In this document: positions 1-8,379 of the stretch, piece by piece
Layout: the number at the start of each line of letters is the position of its first letter
Numbering within the stretch: position 1 is the stretch's first letter
Assembly: GCF_001426995.1 (NCBI RefSeq)
Contig: NZ_LMFY01000001.1
Span: forward strand, 818,709 to 882,708
Direction: 5' to 3'
DNA length: 64,000 nucleotides
Source: Microbacterium sp. Root553
GTDB lineage: Bacteria; Actinomycetota; Actinomycetes; Actinomycetales; Microbacteriaceae
The notes under the pieces: generated by a model
What the model was told of the DNA's origin: nothing
The model's database searches: none
Seen by the model: the letters and a program-made list of their open reading frames with translations, nothing else
Position numbers and translations under genes: made by a program

Positions 1-155
1 CCGGAGCCGCGGCCCGCCACTCGGTCGCTCGGCGGCACCGCGAGATCGAACGCGTGCTCGCGATGGCCGCCCAGGGCGTGGGCCGTGCGGACGAGCCGAT
101 CGACACCGGCGAGGCGATCCGGACCGGCGACGTCGTCGAGGCGGTCGGCGCATGA
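1..155 (+). CDS. C-terminal end of an upstream gene (partial)
   Basis: An open frame enters from the left edge (codons starting at base 3) and stops with TGA at 153-155, giving about 50 residues that end in DVVEAVGA. The stop overlaps the ATG of the next gene as ATGA, as in the other operons here, so it is probably the last part of a gene in the same operon as the two glycosyltransferases that follow. The fragment carries no motif I can assign to a family. Codon use is typical of the region. The product is unknown. Confidence 0.6.
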   Translation, partial: GAAARHSVARRHREIERVLAMAAQGVGRADEPIDTGEAIRTGDVVEAVGA

Positions 156-1168
156 TCGGCTGGTACGTGCATCACCACGGGTGGGGTCATGTGACGCGGA
201 TGCAGGCCATCCGCCCGCACCTCGTCGACGACGAGGTGACGGTCTTCTCGAGCCTGCCGCGCCCCGACGCCCTCGACGAGCGGACGACATGGGTGCGGCT
301 GCCGTCGGATTCCGACCCCGTGACCGGGTCCGACGGAGTGCGCCGCGAGGCCCACGAGCTCGGAGATGTCACCGCGGGCGGTGCGCTGCACTGGGCACCG
401 ATCGCCCACCCCGGCCATCAGCAGCGCCTGGCGATCATCGCCGAGTGGATCGCGCGCACCCCGGCGTCGGCGTTCGTGGTCGACGTCAGCGTCGAGGTCA
501 CCGCCTTCGTCCGCCTCCTCGGCGTGCCTACGGTCGTCTTCGCGCAGCCGGGCGACCGCACCGATTCTCCGCATCGGCTCGGTTACGACGTCGCCGACCG
601 GATCGTGGCGCCCTGGGCGGACGGCACGATCGATGCGCGGGAGCTCGCCGATCGCGACGAGCACGTGCGCCGTGTCGGGGCGATCTCGCGATACGACGGC
701 CGCGCTCGCACGGGGGACCACGACGACGATGCTCGCCGCGTGCTCTTCCTCAGCCGCACCCTCGACCCCGCACGTCTCGCGGAGACCATCCGTCTGCTCA
801 GCTCGCGCGGCTGGACCGTCGAGTCGGCCGGGGCCGGCGACGACGACCGCGTCGACGACGTGTGGCCGCTCCTGTGCCGGGCGACCGTCGTCGTGAGCGC
901 GGCAGGTCAGAACGGCGTGGCCGACCTCGCGGCGGCGGGCGCACATGCGGTCGTGCTCGCCCAGGACCGCCCCTTCGGGGAGCAGGAGCACACCGGCCGC
1001 GTGCTGCAGGAGCAGGGCTACGCCTGCACGGGATGGGCGGACTCGTCGCCCGCCGAGGTGGTGGAGCTCGTCGAGCGGGCCGCCGGATCGACCCCCGACT
1101 GGGGCGGATGGGGCGTCACGGGTGCGGCGGCGCGGGCCGCCGCCGCGATCGAGGGGGCGGCGTCATGA
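152..1168 (+). CDS. glycosyltransferase, GT1/GT28-like (MGT fold)
   Basis: 338 residues. The N-terminus (MIGWYVHHHGWGHVTR) is the glycine/histidine-rich opening of nucleotide-sugar glycosyltransferases of the GT-B fold. The second half has the usual donor-site region, including VVSAAGQNGVADLAAAGA at about residues 247-264 and the following PFGEQEHTG. It probably transfers a sugar in the cytoplasm to a lipid or small-molecule acceptor; the acceptor cannot be read from sequence. It starts at ATG 152 inside the stop of the preceding gene, and its own stop overlaps the next start, so three genes are translationally coupled. Confidence 0.8.
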   Translation: MIGWYVHHHGWGHVTRMQAIRPHLVDDEVTVFSSLPRPDALDERTTWVRLPSDSDPVTGSDGVRREAHELGDVTAGGALHWAPIAHPGHQQRLAIIAEWIARTPASAFVVDVSVEVTAFVRLLGVPTVVFAQPGDRTDSPHRLGYDVADRIVAPWADGTIDARELADRDEHVRRVGAISRYDGRARTGDHDDDARRVLFLSRTLDPARLAETIRLLSSRGWTVESAGAGDDDRVDDVWPLLCRATVVVSAAGQNGVADLAAAGAHAVVLAQDRPFGEQEHTGRVLQEQGYACTGWADSSPAEVVELVERAAGSTPDWGGWGVTGAAARAAAAIEGAAS

Positions 1169-1989
1169 GCACACGGATCGGCGTGATCACCCCGGCATCC
1201 GAGAACCGTCTCGCGCACCTGCATCGCCAGCGCCGCTTCCTGCGCGAGGTGACGCCGCCGGAGCTCGAGGTCGTGCGCGTGGAGGCGTGGCTCGACCACG
1301 CCGAGCCTCCCGCCTTCGACGGCGCCGTACACGTCCACGTGCCTCCGGGATCCGACGGCATGCGCGTCGGCGCCGCACGCAATGCGGCCGCCGAGAGGGC
1401 GCTCGCGGAGGGCGTCGACCTGCTCGTCTTCCTCGACGTGGACTGCCTTCCGGGGCCCCGCATGCTCGAGCGCTACGTGGAGGCCTCGCGCACCCACCCC
1501 GACGGACTGCTCTGCGGACCCGTCACGTATCTCGAGAGCGTCCAGCGACCGTCATCCCCCGACGATCTCGCCTCGACCACGCGGCCGCATCCGGTGCGCC
1601 CGAGCCCCGCGGACGGCGTCGTCGAGACGGCGGCCGCTGCGGATTACGACCTCTTCTGGTCGCTGTCTTTCGCCCTCACCCCGACGACATGGCGACGACT
1701 GGGCGGGTTCGACGAGCGGTACCAGGGCTACGGCGCGGAGGACACCGACCTCGGCCGTCGGGCGCGGTCGCTCGGCATCCCGCTGCACTGGGTCGGCGGC
1801 GCTCATGCGTATCACCAGTGGCATCCGGCCGGCACGCCGCCGTGGCGCCATCTCGACGACATCCTCCGCAACGGGGCGCTGTTCGCCGACCGCTGGGGCG
1901 AGTGGCCGATGGGCGGCTGGATCGACGAGTTCGTGCGGGCCGGAGCCGTCGAGCCGCACGAGGGCGGCTACCGCCGCACGACAGTCTGA
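1165..1989 (+). CDS. glycosyltransferase family 2-like protein
   Basis: 274 residues. The start at ATG 1165 overlaps the TGA of the previous gene. Motifs of a GT-A sugar transferase are visible: GAARNAA near residue 68, the metal-binding DxD-like LVFLDVDC near residue 90, and the acceptor-loop signature GGFDERYQGYGAEDTDLG near residue 180. The C-terminal layout matches the galactosyltransferase-like C-terminal domain of GT2 proteins. It probably acts with the GT-B enzyme upstream on a shared glycan or glycolipid. It converges on the acyltransferase gene with only 15 bases between the stops. Confidence 0.82.
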   Translation: MSTRIGVITPASENRLAHLHRQRRFLREVTPPELEVVRVEAWLDHAEPPAFDGAVHVHVPPGSDGMRVGAARNAAAERALAEGVDLLVFLDVDCLPGPRMLERYVEASRTHPDGLLCGPVTYLESVQRPSSPDDLASTTRPHPVRPSPADGVVETAAAADYDLFWSLSFALTPTTWRRLGGFDERYQGYGAEDTDLGRRARSLGIPLHWVGGAHAYHQWHPAGTPPWRHLDDILRNGALFADRWGEWPMGGWIDEFVRAGAVEPHEGGYRRTTV

Positions 1990-2004
1990 CGGAGAGCCCC
2001 GATC

Positions 2005-3063
2005 TCATCGGCGACCGGGGGTCCGCGGGAAGCGCAGAGGTCGACGTCGCGAGCCGATCGTGACGGCCCGCAGCGGGTCGAAGAGCCAGCCCAGACGCGC
2101 CCGCACGAGCAGCGCATCCGCTGCCAGACAGCTCACGATGACGACGGCCGTGAGCACGATCGGCCAGACGACCTCCACCGCCGGGGTCGTGATCCAGCCC
2201 AGGCCACGGAGGTCCCCGTCGATGAGTGCGAGCGGGATCATGTGGATCACGTAGATCGGCAGCGTCCGCTGACCGATCCACCGCAGCGGGCGCGCGATCG
2301 CCCCCGCACGTCGGTCGAGCAGCGCACAGGCCGCGACGCCGACGGCGACCGCGATCATCGCCAGCAGTGGCCAGACGCCCGGCCACTGGCGCATTCCGAG
2401 GATCCCGACGGTGCCGACAGCGCCGATATATGCCCCTCCGAGCATGAGAGTGCGAACGGGCCCGGATGCCGCGGCGAACCGCTCGATGCTCGACCGCAGC
2501 CGAAGGCCCGCGAGAAAGAAGAACATGTTCTGCACGAGCTGCCACAGGTTGCCCAGATCCGGCACGAGTCCCGCGCCGGCGATGGCGGCGATCACGAACG
2601 CGACGGGCAGCACCACCCTGGTCGGCACCCGACGAACCAGCCGCGCGATCACCAGGTACACCGCGAGGGCCAGCAGGTACCAGAGGTTCGTCGGGCTGAT
2701 CGTGAGCTGCGCGAGCAGCTGCCATCCGTTCTCCGCCCTGGCCGTGTCGAAGTCGGGCGTCCACGCGAGCACGATCGTCTGGATCACGACCCAGATCACG
2801 TAGACACCGGCCAGTCGCCCCGCGCGGCGACGCCACGAGAGCCCGGCCGGCGCATTCACGGCGCCTCCGGCGAACATCCCCGAGATCAGGAAGAACAGCG
2901 GCATCCGCAGCGGGAGCAGCTGCGCGTTGAGCGTCGCCCACGCGCCGGTGATCGGCCCCGCCCCCTCGACCCCGATCGCGTGCTTGGTCACGACGTGCCA
3001 CAGCACCACCAGGATGATGCAGACGCCCTTCGCGACATCGGGCCAGCCGACGCGAGCGGTCAC
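2005..3063 (-). CDS. acyltransferase-3 family membrane protein (VanT N-terminal-domain-like)
   Basis: 352 residues starting at GTG 3063, which overlaps the ligase stop as GTGA. The opening WPDVAKGVCIILVVLWHVV is the hallmark of acyltransferase family 3 (AT3): a first membrane helix with the conserved histidine. About ten hydrophobic helices follow. AT3 proteins move acyl groups or take up substrates at the membrane. In VanC/E/G-type resistance the serine racemase VanT has an AT3-type membrane domain fused to the racemase and thought to import L-serine. Here the two parts are separate genes in one operon. That role is inferred; an O-acetyltransferase acting on cell-wall sugars is the alternative. 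Confidence 0.8.
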   Translation of the reverse strand: MTARVGWPDVAKGVCIILVVLWHVVTKHAIGVEGAGPITGAWATLNAQLLPLRMPLFFLISGMFAGGAVNAPAGLSWRRRAGRLAGVYVIWVVIQTIVLAWTPDFDTARAENGWQLLAQLTISPTNLWYLLALAVYLVIARLVRRVPTRVVLPVAFVIAAIAGAGLVPDLGNLWQLVQNMFFFLAGLRLRSSIERFAAASGPVRTLMLGGAYIGAVGTVGILGMRQWPGVWPLLAMIAVAVGVAACALLDRRAGAIARPLRWIGQRTLPIYVIHMIPLALIDGDLRGLGWITTPAVEVVWPIVLTAVVIVSCLAADALLVRARLGWLFDPLRAVTIGSRRRPLRFPRTPGRR

Positions 3064-4016
3064 CGCCCCGGCACCTCGGCGGCACGCACGAGGCGCGACA
3101 CCAGGTCGACATACGACACGTCGGCCGCCGCGAACATCCGCGGCACCTGGGATGCGGGGGTGAGCCCCGGCATCGTGTTGACCTCGTTCAGCACGGGTCC
3201 CTCGGCCGTGAGGAAGAAGTCCATGCGGGCGACACCGCCGCATCCGAGGGCGTCGAACATCGTCACCGCCGCCCGCGTGAGGCTCGCGCGGTCCGCGGTC
3301 GACAGCACGGCCGGCACGGTGAACCGCGCGCTGCCGTCGTACTTCATGGCGGTGTCGAAGAGCCCGGCCGCGTGGATCTCGAGCGGCGGAGCGGCCCAGC
3401 GCACCCCGCCGTCCTCCCGGATCACCGCGACGTCGATCTCGCGCCCGTGCACCACCTCCTCGACGAGGATGCGGCTGTCGAATCGCGCCGCCTCCTGCAG
3501 CGCAGCCCCGAGCTCACCTTCGTCCCGCACGAGCGAGACGCCGTGGCTCGAGCCCGCAGACACCGGCTTGACGACCACCGGGCCGTCGAACTCGGCATCC
3601 CCGCAGTCCGCCGCATCGATCACGCGCCCGCGCGCCGTGCGCAGTCCCGCAGCCTCCGCGACGAGTTTGGTGACCCACTTGTCCATGCCGACGGCTCCCG
3701 CCCGAGGCCCCGACCCGACCACTCGCACGCCCGCCAGCGCGCACAGCGCCGCGAGCACGCCGTCCTCCCCCATCGCTCCATGCACCGCGGGGAATACGAC
3801 GTCGACCTCTGCGATCAGCCGCATCGCGAGAGCGAGGGAATCGGCGGCGGTGGCACCCTCCGCGACGCCCGCCACCTCCCAGATCCCCTCGCGCGAGATC
3901 GTCACCGTGCTGACCTCGTATCCTCCGACAGCGAGCGCCTCGGCGACCCCCGCGGCAGAGGCGAGCGAGACCTCATGCTCGGAGTTCTGCCCTCCTCCGA
4001 CGACCAGCACCCTCAT
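3060..4016 (-). CDS. ddl: D-alanine--D-alanine (or D-alanine--D-X) ligase
   Basis: 318 residues, ATP-grasp ligase joining two D-amino acids in the cytoplasm for peptidoglycan precursors. Visible motifs: GGGQNSEHEVSLA at the N-terminus, HGAMGEDG, the nucleotide-site VVVKPVSAGSSHGV, the omega-loop FDTAMKY (catalytic Lys-Tyr pair kept), and the C-terminal ARMDFFL and NEVNTMPG. At the position that is Leu282 in E. coli DdlB and Arg322 in VanC, this protein has Gln290 (ASQVP). The second-substrate preference therefore cannot be assumed to be D-Ala. It sits between racemase and acyltransferase with 4-base overlaps on both sides. Sequestered in a Van-like operon, it may not be the housekeeping Ddl. 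Confidence 0.88.
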   Translation of the reverse strand: MRVLVVGGGQNSEHEVSLASAAGVAEALAVGGYEVSTVTISREGIWEVAGVAEGATAADSLALAMRLIAEVDVVFPAVHGAMGEDGVLAALCALAGVRVVGSGPRAGAVGMDKWVTKLVAEAAGLRTARGRVIDAADCGDAEFDGPVVVKPVSAGSSHGVSLVRDEGELGAALQEAARFDSRILVEEVVHGREIDVAVIREDGGVRWAAPPLEIHAAGLFDTAMKYDGSARFTVPAVLSTADRASLTRAAVTMFDALGCGGVARMDFFLTAEGPVLNEVNTMPGLTPASQVPRMFAAADVSYVDLVSRLVRAAEVPGR

Positions 4017-5149
4017 GCGATCGCCCTCTCGACCCGCGCGCCGATGCCCGTGACGATCGTGTGCGGGATGCTCTCCGCCCATCGCGCCCACTCCTGCAGG
4101 CTCGGCACCGCCCCGCCCTCCGGTCCGAACACCACGGCGGTCGCGCCCCGCGGCACGCTCAGCTCCCCCGTGTCGACGACGATCTGATCCATCGACACCC
4201 GTCCGACGATCGGGCAGCGGATGCCGTCGATCGCCACGCTCGCCCCCGCCGACAGCTCGCGGGGGATGCCGTCGGCATACCCGACCCCGATCACGCTGAG
4301 GTGCGTGGCGCGCTGTGTCACGAACGCACCGCCGTACCCCACGGGAGTACTCTCGGGCACGATGCTGCTGTGCACGACGGATGCCGTCAGTCGCGCCGCT
4401 CCTCTCAACGGCACGGTCTCGGACGGGTCGATGCCGACGAGTCCCGCGCCGACCCGCACGAGATCGAAGTGGGTCGCAGGGTCGGTCAGAGTGCCGGACG
4501 TCGCGGCCAGGTGCACGAGCAGCGGACCGAACCCGGCGCGCAGCACGGCATCCCGAGCCTGATGCATCCGCAGCACCGCGGGGGCGTTGAGAGCAGGGTC
4601 GCCGGCGTCGGCGCGCGGCAGGTGCCCCATGACCCCGACGACCTCGATGCTCCCCCGGCCCGCGCGTGCCCGTCGAAGGAGCTCCGCCCAGTCCTCCAGC
4701 GGCACCCCGCCCCGCGACATCCCCGTGTCCATGTGCAGGTGCACGCGCACGCGGCCCGCAGCGAGCGATGCGGCGTCGGCGATGAGCTGTCGCAGCTCCT
4801 CGACCGATCCGACGGCGATGTCGACGCGATCGGCGATCGCCCGTGCGGCGTCGACGCCCGACGGGTTGAGCCACGCGAGGATCGGCACCGCGATGCCCGC
4901 GCGGCGCAGCTCGGCGGCATCCTGCGCATCCGTCACACCCAGCCACTCGGCGCCCGCGTCGAGCGCCGCGCGGGCGACCGTGACGGCTCCGAGGCCGTAC
5001 CCGTCGGCCTTCACGACCGCCATGATGCGGGCGTCGGTCGCCGACCGCATCCGCTCGACGTTGGCCGCGACGGCCGAGGGGATCGTGCGCAGAGTGGGCG
5101 CATGCAGGCGCGAGAAGGTGAGGGGCGGGGTCGTCAGTGTCGTGGTCAT
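4013..5149 (-). CDS. alr: alanine/serine racemase, PLP-dependent
   Basis: 378 residues, fold-type III racemase. It makes the D-amino acid used by the adjacent ligase. The PLP-binding lysine lies in MAVVKADGYGLG (Lys47); the C-terminal domain supplies the second catalytic base region (VGYGGAF), followed by GVGYADG and SMDQIVVD. The protein is soluble and lacks the membrane domain of VanT, which is instead encoded by the last gene of the same operon. The start at ATG 5149 overlaps the carboxypeptidase stop. A second, divergent racemase lies at 27888-29018, so this one may be specialised. L-serine versus L-alanine preference cannot be decided here. Confidence 0.88.
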   Translation of the reverse strand: MTTTLTTPPLTFSRLHAPTLRTIPSAVAANVERMRSATDARIMAVVKADGYGLGAVTVARAALDAGAEWLGVTDAQDAAELRRAGIAVPILAWLNPSGVDAARAIADRVDIAVGSVEELRQLIADAASLAAGRVRVHLHMDTGMSRGGVPLEDWAELLRRARAGRGSIEVVGVMGHLPRADAGDPALNAPAVLRMHQARDAVLRAGFGPLLVHLAATSGTLTDPATHFDLVRVGAGLVGIDPSETVPLRGAARLTASVVHSSIVPESTPVGYGGAFVTQRATHLSVIGVGYADGIPRELSAGASVAIDGIRCPIVGRVSMDQIVVDTGELSVPRGATAVVFGPEGGAVPSLQEWARWAESIPHTIVTGIGARVERAIA

Positions 5150-5745
5150 CGCTGGGTCCTCGGGTCGGCGGTGGGGTCGTCGTACATCAGCGGGCAGCCG
5201 TTGGCCACGGCGGCGGGGCGCAGCTCGAAGTGCCAGCGCTCGTTGGCATAGATCTGGCAGAGTCCGAATTCGGCGCCCCGCCGCGACAGCCAGTCCTGCG
5301 CGGCGAGAGGTCCGAGGTCGACGGCGTCGCCCGACACGTGCTCGGAGTTCTCGGGAGTCGCCACCCACCGCGCGGCCTCCTCCTCGGATCCGTACTGATC
5401 GACGGCATCCTGGCGCAGCACCTGCTGATACGCGGCCGACCGCCAGCCGCTGTTCACGTGCATGTCCACACCGTCCGTCGCGGCCACGGTGGCCGCCGCG
5501 CGCACGGCGGTCAGCAGGTCGGCGTCGAGGTTCGTCACCGCCGGGGTCTCGTCGAACACCGAGACCTCGCCCTCGGCACGGATCACCCCGTCGGCCTCGG
5601 TGAGCGATGCGGCCGAGGGCGCGGCAGCGGCCGCGAGCGACTGCTGACCGATGAGGAAGACCGCGCCGACGAGGGCTGCGGCGACCAGTGCGACGCCGAG
5701 CAGCGCGGTGAGGCGATGACGGCCGAGGGTGGAGCGTGTGTTCAT
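5146..5745 (-). CDS. D-alanyl-D-alanine carboxypeptidase, VanY/VanXY family
   Basis: 199 residues with an N-terminal membrane anchor or signal (residues about 12-40), so the catalytic domain is outside the cell. The zinc motif SxHxxGxAxD is present as SEHVSGDAVD, and the second metal/catalytic segment as WHFE, as in peptidase family M15B (VanY, VanXY). It would trim terminal D-Ala from pentapeptide or D-Ala-D-Ala dipeptide. It is the first gene of the four-gene operon and faces the response regulator across about 100 bases. In Van clusters this activity removes vancomycin-binding precursors. VanY versus VanXY function is not resolvable by eye. Confidence 0.87.
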   Translation of the reverse strand: MNTRSTLGRHRLTALLGVALVAAALVGAVFLIGQQSLAAAAAPSAASLTEADGVIRAEGEVSVFDETPAVTNLDADLLTAVRAAATVAATDGVDMHVNSGWRSAAYQQVLRQDAVDQYGSEEEAARWVATPENSEHVSGDAVDLGPLAAQDWLSRRGAEFGLCQIYANERWHFELRPAAVANGCPLMYDDPTADPRTQR

Positions 5746-5779
5746 GCGACTCAGTCAACGAGCGCAGCTGTTGCGACAC

Positions 5780-5799
5780 CGTATGCCGTTTTGCATACG
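5780..5799. promoter_or_regulatory. inverted repeat between the divergent carboxypeptidase and response-regulator genes
   Basis: CGTATGC and GCATACG form perfect 7-base arms around a 6-base spacer (cgtttt), inside the 103-base gap that must hold both divergent promoters. It is well placed as an operator for the response regulator encoded at 5849, which could control the cell-wall operon and itself. No experimental site is known to me for this sequence. Confidence 0.45.
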
Positions 5800-5848
5800 C
5801 TCGCGATATCTCCGGATGCGTAAGCTCTGAGCACATGGGAGTCCTGCC

Positions 5849-6520
5849 GTGCGCGTGCTGATCGTCGAGGACGAGCCGTACCTCGCGGAGGCCGTGCGAG
5901 ACGGGCTGCGCCTCGAGGCGATCGCCGCCGACATCGCCGGCGACGGCGACACGGCCCTCGAACTGCTCGGCGTCAACTCCTACGACCTCGCGGTGCTCGA
6001 CCGCGACATCCCCGGTCTCTCAGGAGACGACGTCGCCCGCTCGATCGTGGCGTCGGGCAGCGGCATCCCGATCCTCATGCTCACCGCGGCCGACCGCCTC
6101 GACGACAAGGCCACCGGGTTCGAGATCGGCGCCGACGACTATCTGACCAAGCCCTTCGAGCTGCGCGAGCTCGTGCTGCGGCTGCGCGCCCTCGACCGCC
6201 GGCGTCAGCGGGCGCGACCGCCCGTGCTCGAGGTCGCCGGGCTGCGACTCGACCCCTTCCGTCGCGAGGTCTTCCGCGACGGAAGGTACGTCGCCCTCAC
6301 TCGCAAGCAGTTCGCGGTGCTCGAGGTGCTGGTCGATGCGGGCGGCGGCGTCGTCAGCGCCGAGCAGCTGCTCGAACGCGCCTGGGACGAGAACGCCGAC
6401 CCCTTCACCAACGCCGTGCGCATCACCGTCTCGTCGCTGCGCAAGCGTCTCGGCGAGCCCTGGCTGATCCTCACGGTGCCGGGCGTCGGCTACCGCATCG
6501 GGGCGGATGCCGATGGCTGA
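5849..6520 (+). CDS. OmpR/PhoB-family response regulator (VanR-like)
   Basis: 223 residues. The receiver domain (1-115) has the acidic pocket ED at 7-8, phospho-acceptor Asp51 in VLDRDIPG and the lysine of LTKPF. A winged-helix DNA-binding domain follows (about 130-220; ALTRKQFAVLEVL and VRITVSSLRKRL). The GTG start at 5849 is chosen because it directly begins the receiver fold and has GGGAG about 10 bases upstream. It overlaps the sensor kinase start. It faces the carboxypeptidase-racemase-ligase-acyltransferase operon and is the likely regulator of that operon in response to cell-wall stress or antibiotic. This is inferred from position. Confidence 0.9.
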   Translation: MRVLIVEDEPYLAEAVRDGLRLEAIAADIAGDGDTALELLGVNSYDLAVLDRDIPGLSGDDVARSIVASGSGIPILMLTAADRLDDKATGFEIGADDYLTKPFELRELVLRLRALDRRRQRARPPVLEVAGLRLDPFRREVFRDGRYVALTRKQFAVLEVLVDAGGGVVSAEQLLERAWDENADPFTNAVRITVSSLRKRLGEPWLILTVPGVGYRIGADADG

Positions 6521-7625
6521 CCAGGTCAGGCCGCGGCGGCGCCGCGGCCTGAGCGCGCGCTGGAAGCTCACCCTGAGCTACGCAGCCGTCGTCGTGGTGT
6601 CCGCGGTCGGACTGCTCGCGGCGGTCGCCGCCTATCTGCTGCGCTACGTGCCGGAAGTCGTGAGGGTGACCGAGTCGCACGTGCCCAACCGCTCCGAGCT
6701 CATCCGCGCGTTCGTCCCGGCGGCGATCATCATGCTGCTCGTGCTGCTCGCCATCGGCCTGCTCGGGGGCTGGCTGATCGCGGGACGGATGCTGGCGCCC
6801 CTCGACCGCATCGGGCGCGCCGCGCAGCTCGCCGCGCAGGGATCCCTCTCGCATCGCGTCGCGCTCGAGGGACAGCGGGATGAGTTCCGCGATCTCGCCG
6901 ATGTCTTCGACTCGATGCTGGAGCAGCTCGAGGCCCACGTCGCCGAGCAGCAGCGGTTCGCCGCCAACGCCTCGCACGAGCTGCGCACGCCGCTCGCGAT
7001 CTCGCAGACGATGCTCGAGGTCGCGCGCAATGACCCCGAGCGCGATGTCGATGCGCTGATCGACCGACTGCACGAGGTCAACACGAGGGCGATCGAGCTG
7101 ACCGAGGCCCTGCTGATGCTCAGCCGCGCCGAGCGGCGGATGTTCACCCGCGAGCCCCTCGAGCTGTCACTGCTCGCGGAGGAGTCCGCCGAGACGCTGC
7201 TCCCCCTCGCCGAACGGCGCGGGGTGACGATCGATACGGGCGGCGACACGGCGAACGTCCTCGGGTCGCCGGCCCTCCTGCAGCAGCTGATCACCAACCT
7301 CGTGCACAACGCGATCGTGCACAATCTGACCGCCGACGGGACCGTGACCGTGCGCACGCACGTGCTGCCGGAGGCCGTCGCGCTGGTGGTCGAGAACACC
7401 GGGCAGGTGCTTCCCGCCCATCGGGTCGCGATCCTGGCGGAGCCGTTCCAGCGGGGCTCCGAGCGCACCCGCGACGACGATCACGGGGGCGTCGGGCTCG
7501 GGCTGGCCATCGTGCACCGCATCGCGCAGGCCCACGACGGATCGCTCGTGCTCACGGCTCGCAGCGGCGGCGGGTTGAACGTGACGGTGTGGCTGCCGCA
7601 TCCGTTCCCCGGTCCGCTCGCCTGA
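6513..7625 (+). CDS. sensor histidine kinase (VanS-like)
   Basis: About 370 residues if started at ATG 6513; ATG 6507 is equally in frame and adds two residues. Two membrane helices (near 19-45 and 70-95) flank a very short extracellular loop of about 25 residues. They are followed by a HAMP domain, a dimerisation helix with phospho-His155 in ASHELRTPL, and an ATPase domain with N-box NLVHNAIVHN and GGVGLGLAI. The short sensor loop suits kinases that sense the membrane or bind ligand close to it. The start overlaps the response regulator stop, so the two form a standard two-component operon. Confidence 0.9.
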   Translation: MADQVRPRRRRGLSARWKLTLSYAAVVVVSAVGLLAAVAAYLLRYVPEVVRVTESHVPNRSELIRAFVPAAIIMLLVLLAIGLLGGWLIAGRMLAPLDRIGRAAQLAAQGSLSHRVALEGQRDEFRDLADVFDSMLEQLEAHVAEQQRFAANASHELRTPLAISQTMLEVARNDPERDVDALIDRLHEVNTRAIELTEALLMLSRAERRMFTREPLELSLLAEESAETLLPLAERRGVTIDTGGDTANVLGSPALLQQLITNLVHNAIVHNLTADGTVTVRTHVLPEAVALVVENTGQVLPAHRVAILAEPFQRGSERTRDDDHGGVGLGLAIVHRIAQAHDGSLVLTARSGGGLNVTVWLPHPFPGPLA

Positions 7626-7640
7626 TCCCGGCGGCCCGCA

Positions 7641-7701
7641 CCGGATGGCTGACGTCCGCACGCCTGGCTGCCCGTCGACGCCTGCGGGGTCAGCCATCCG
7701 G
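7641..7701. terminator. long hairpin between convergent kinase and azoreductase genes
   Basis: CCGGATGGCTGAC at 7641-7653 is perfectly repeated in inverse at 7689-7701, with 35 bases between. It lies in the 100-base gap between two converging genes and has no U-tract, so it could act as a two-way transcription barrier. It may instead be a repetitive extragenic palindrome. Confidence 0.5.
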
Positions 7702-7725
7702 GCGTCGGTCCGCCATCCGGGCCGG

Positions 7726-8379
7726 TCAGGCGACCCGGTCGCGCAGAGCGGCGAGTTCGCGACCGTAGACGCGGGCCGATTCCTCGGCGTTCTCCTTGAG
7801 CTCCCGGGCGGTGTCGGCGAAGGCGTCGAGCGCCGGGTTGACGCCGACGAGGGTGAACGGACGCTCGACGATGCGCAGGTCGAGGCCCCAGACGTCTTCG
7901 AGCACGCGGCGGAGCCATCCGGTCGAGTGGTCCCAGCCCTCCTTGGGCGTTCCGGGCGCGTAGTTGCCCCCGAGCACGGTCACGAGGGTCGCCGGCTTTC
8001 CGCGGAGAGCGGTGCCCTGCGGGTCGATGCGCGGGTCGGTGTAGGCCAGGTCGAACCAGGTCTTGAAGTGCTGCGAGACGCCGTAGTTGTAGAGCGGCAC
8101 GGCGAACAGCAGCGCATCGGCGCCGATCAGCTCGTCGGCGAAGGTGGTGGCGAGGGCGCGCGCCGCACGCTGAGCGGGAGTGCGCTGGGCCTCGTCGACG
8201 AAACCTCCGGTCACGGCATCCGCCCATGCCGTCGCCGGCACCGGGTCTGCGGCCAGGTCGCGGCGCGCGACCGTGGAGTCCGGGTGCGATGCGGTCCACT
8301 CGGCTTCGACGAGGTCGGCGAGCGCACGGCTGGCGGACGACGCGGGAAGGATGCTGGCATCCAGACGGAACAGGGACAT
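7726..8379 (-). CDS. FMN-dependent NADH-azoreductase / NAD(P)H quinone reductase
   Basis: 217 residues, flavodoxin-fold reductase. The N-terminus MSLFRLDASILPASSASRAL carries the phosphate-binding loop. The mid-region FAVPLYNYGVSQHFKTWFD is the FMN-contact segment of AzoR-type enzymes, followed by VTVLGGNYAPG. These enzymes reduce quinones and azo compounds with NAD(P)H in the cytoplasm, often against electrophile stress. The start at ATG 8379 is preferred over an upstream one because AAAGG lies 7 bases before it. It is divergent from an HxlR regulator, the classic arrangement for electrophile-sensing control of such reductases. Confidence 0.88.
   Translation of the reverse strand: MSLFRLDASILPASSASRALADLVEAEWTASHPDSTVARRDLAADPVPATAWADAVTGGFVDEAQRTPAQRAARALATTFADELIGADALLFAVPLYNYGVSQHFKTWFDLAYTDPRIDPQGTALRGKPATLVTVLGGNYAPGTPKEGWDHSTGWLRRVLEDVWGLDLRIVERPFTLVGVNPALDAFADTARELKENAEESARVYGRELAALRDRVA

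Noticed and set aside
2242..4053. Long plus-strand open frame over the acyltransferase and ligase genes
   Set aside because: It crosses two well-supported minus-strand genes, and its translation is arginine/proline-rich without motifs.
5146..7625. Calling the cluster proven vancomycin resistance
   Set aside because: Gene content resembles Van loci, but the split VanT, the Gln290 ligase and the unknown inducer leave function open; only a resemblance is claimed.
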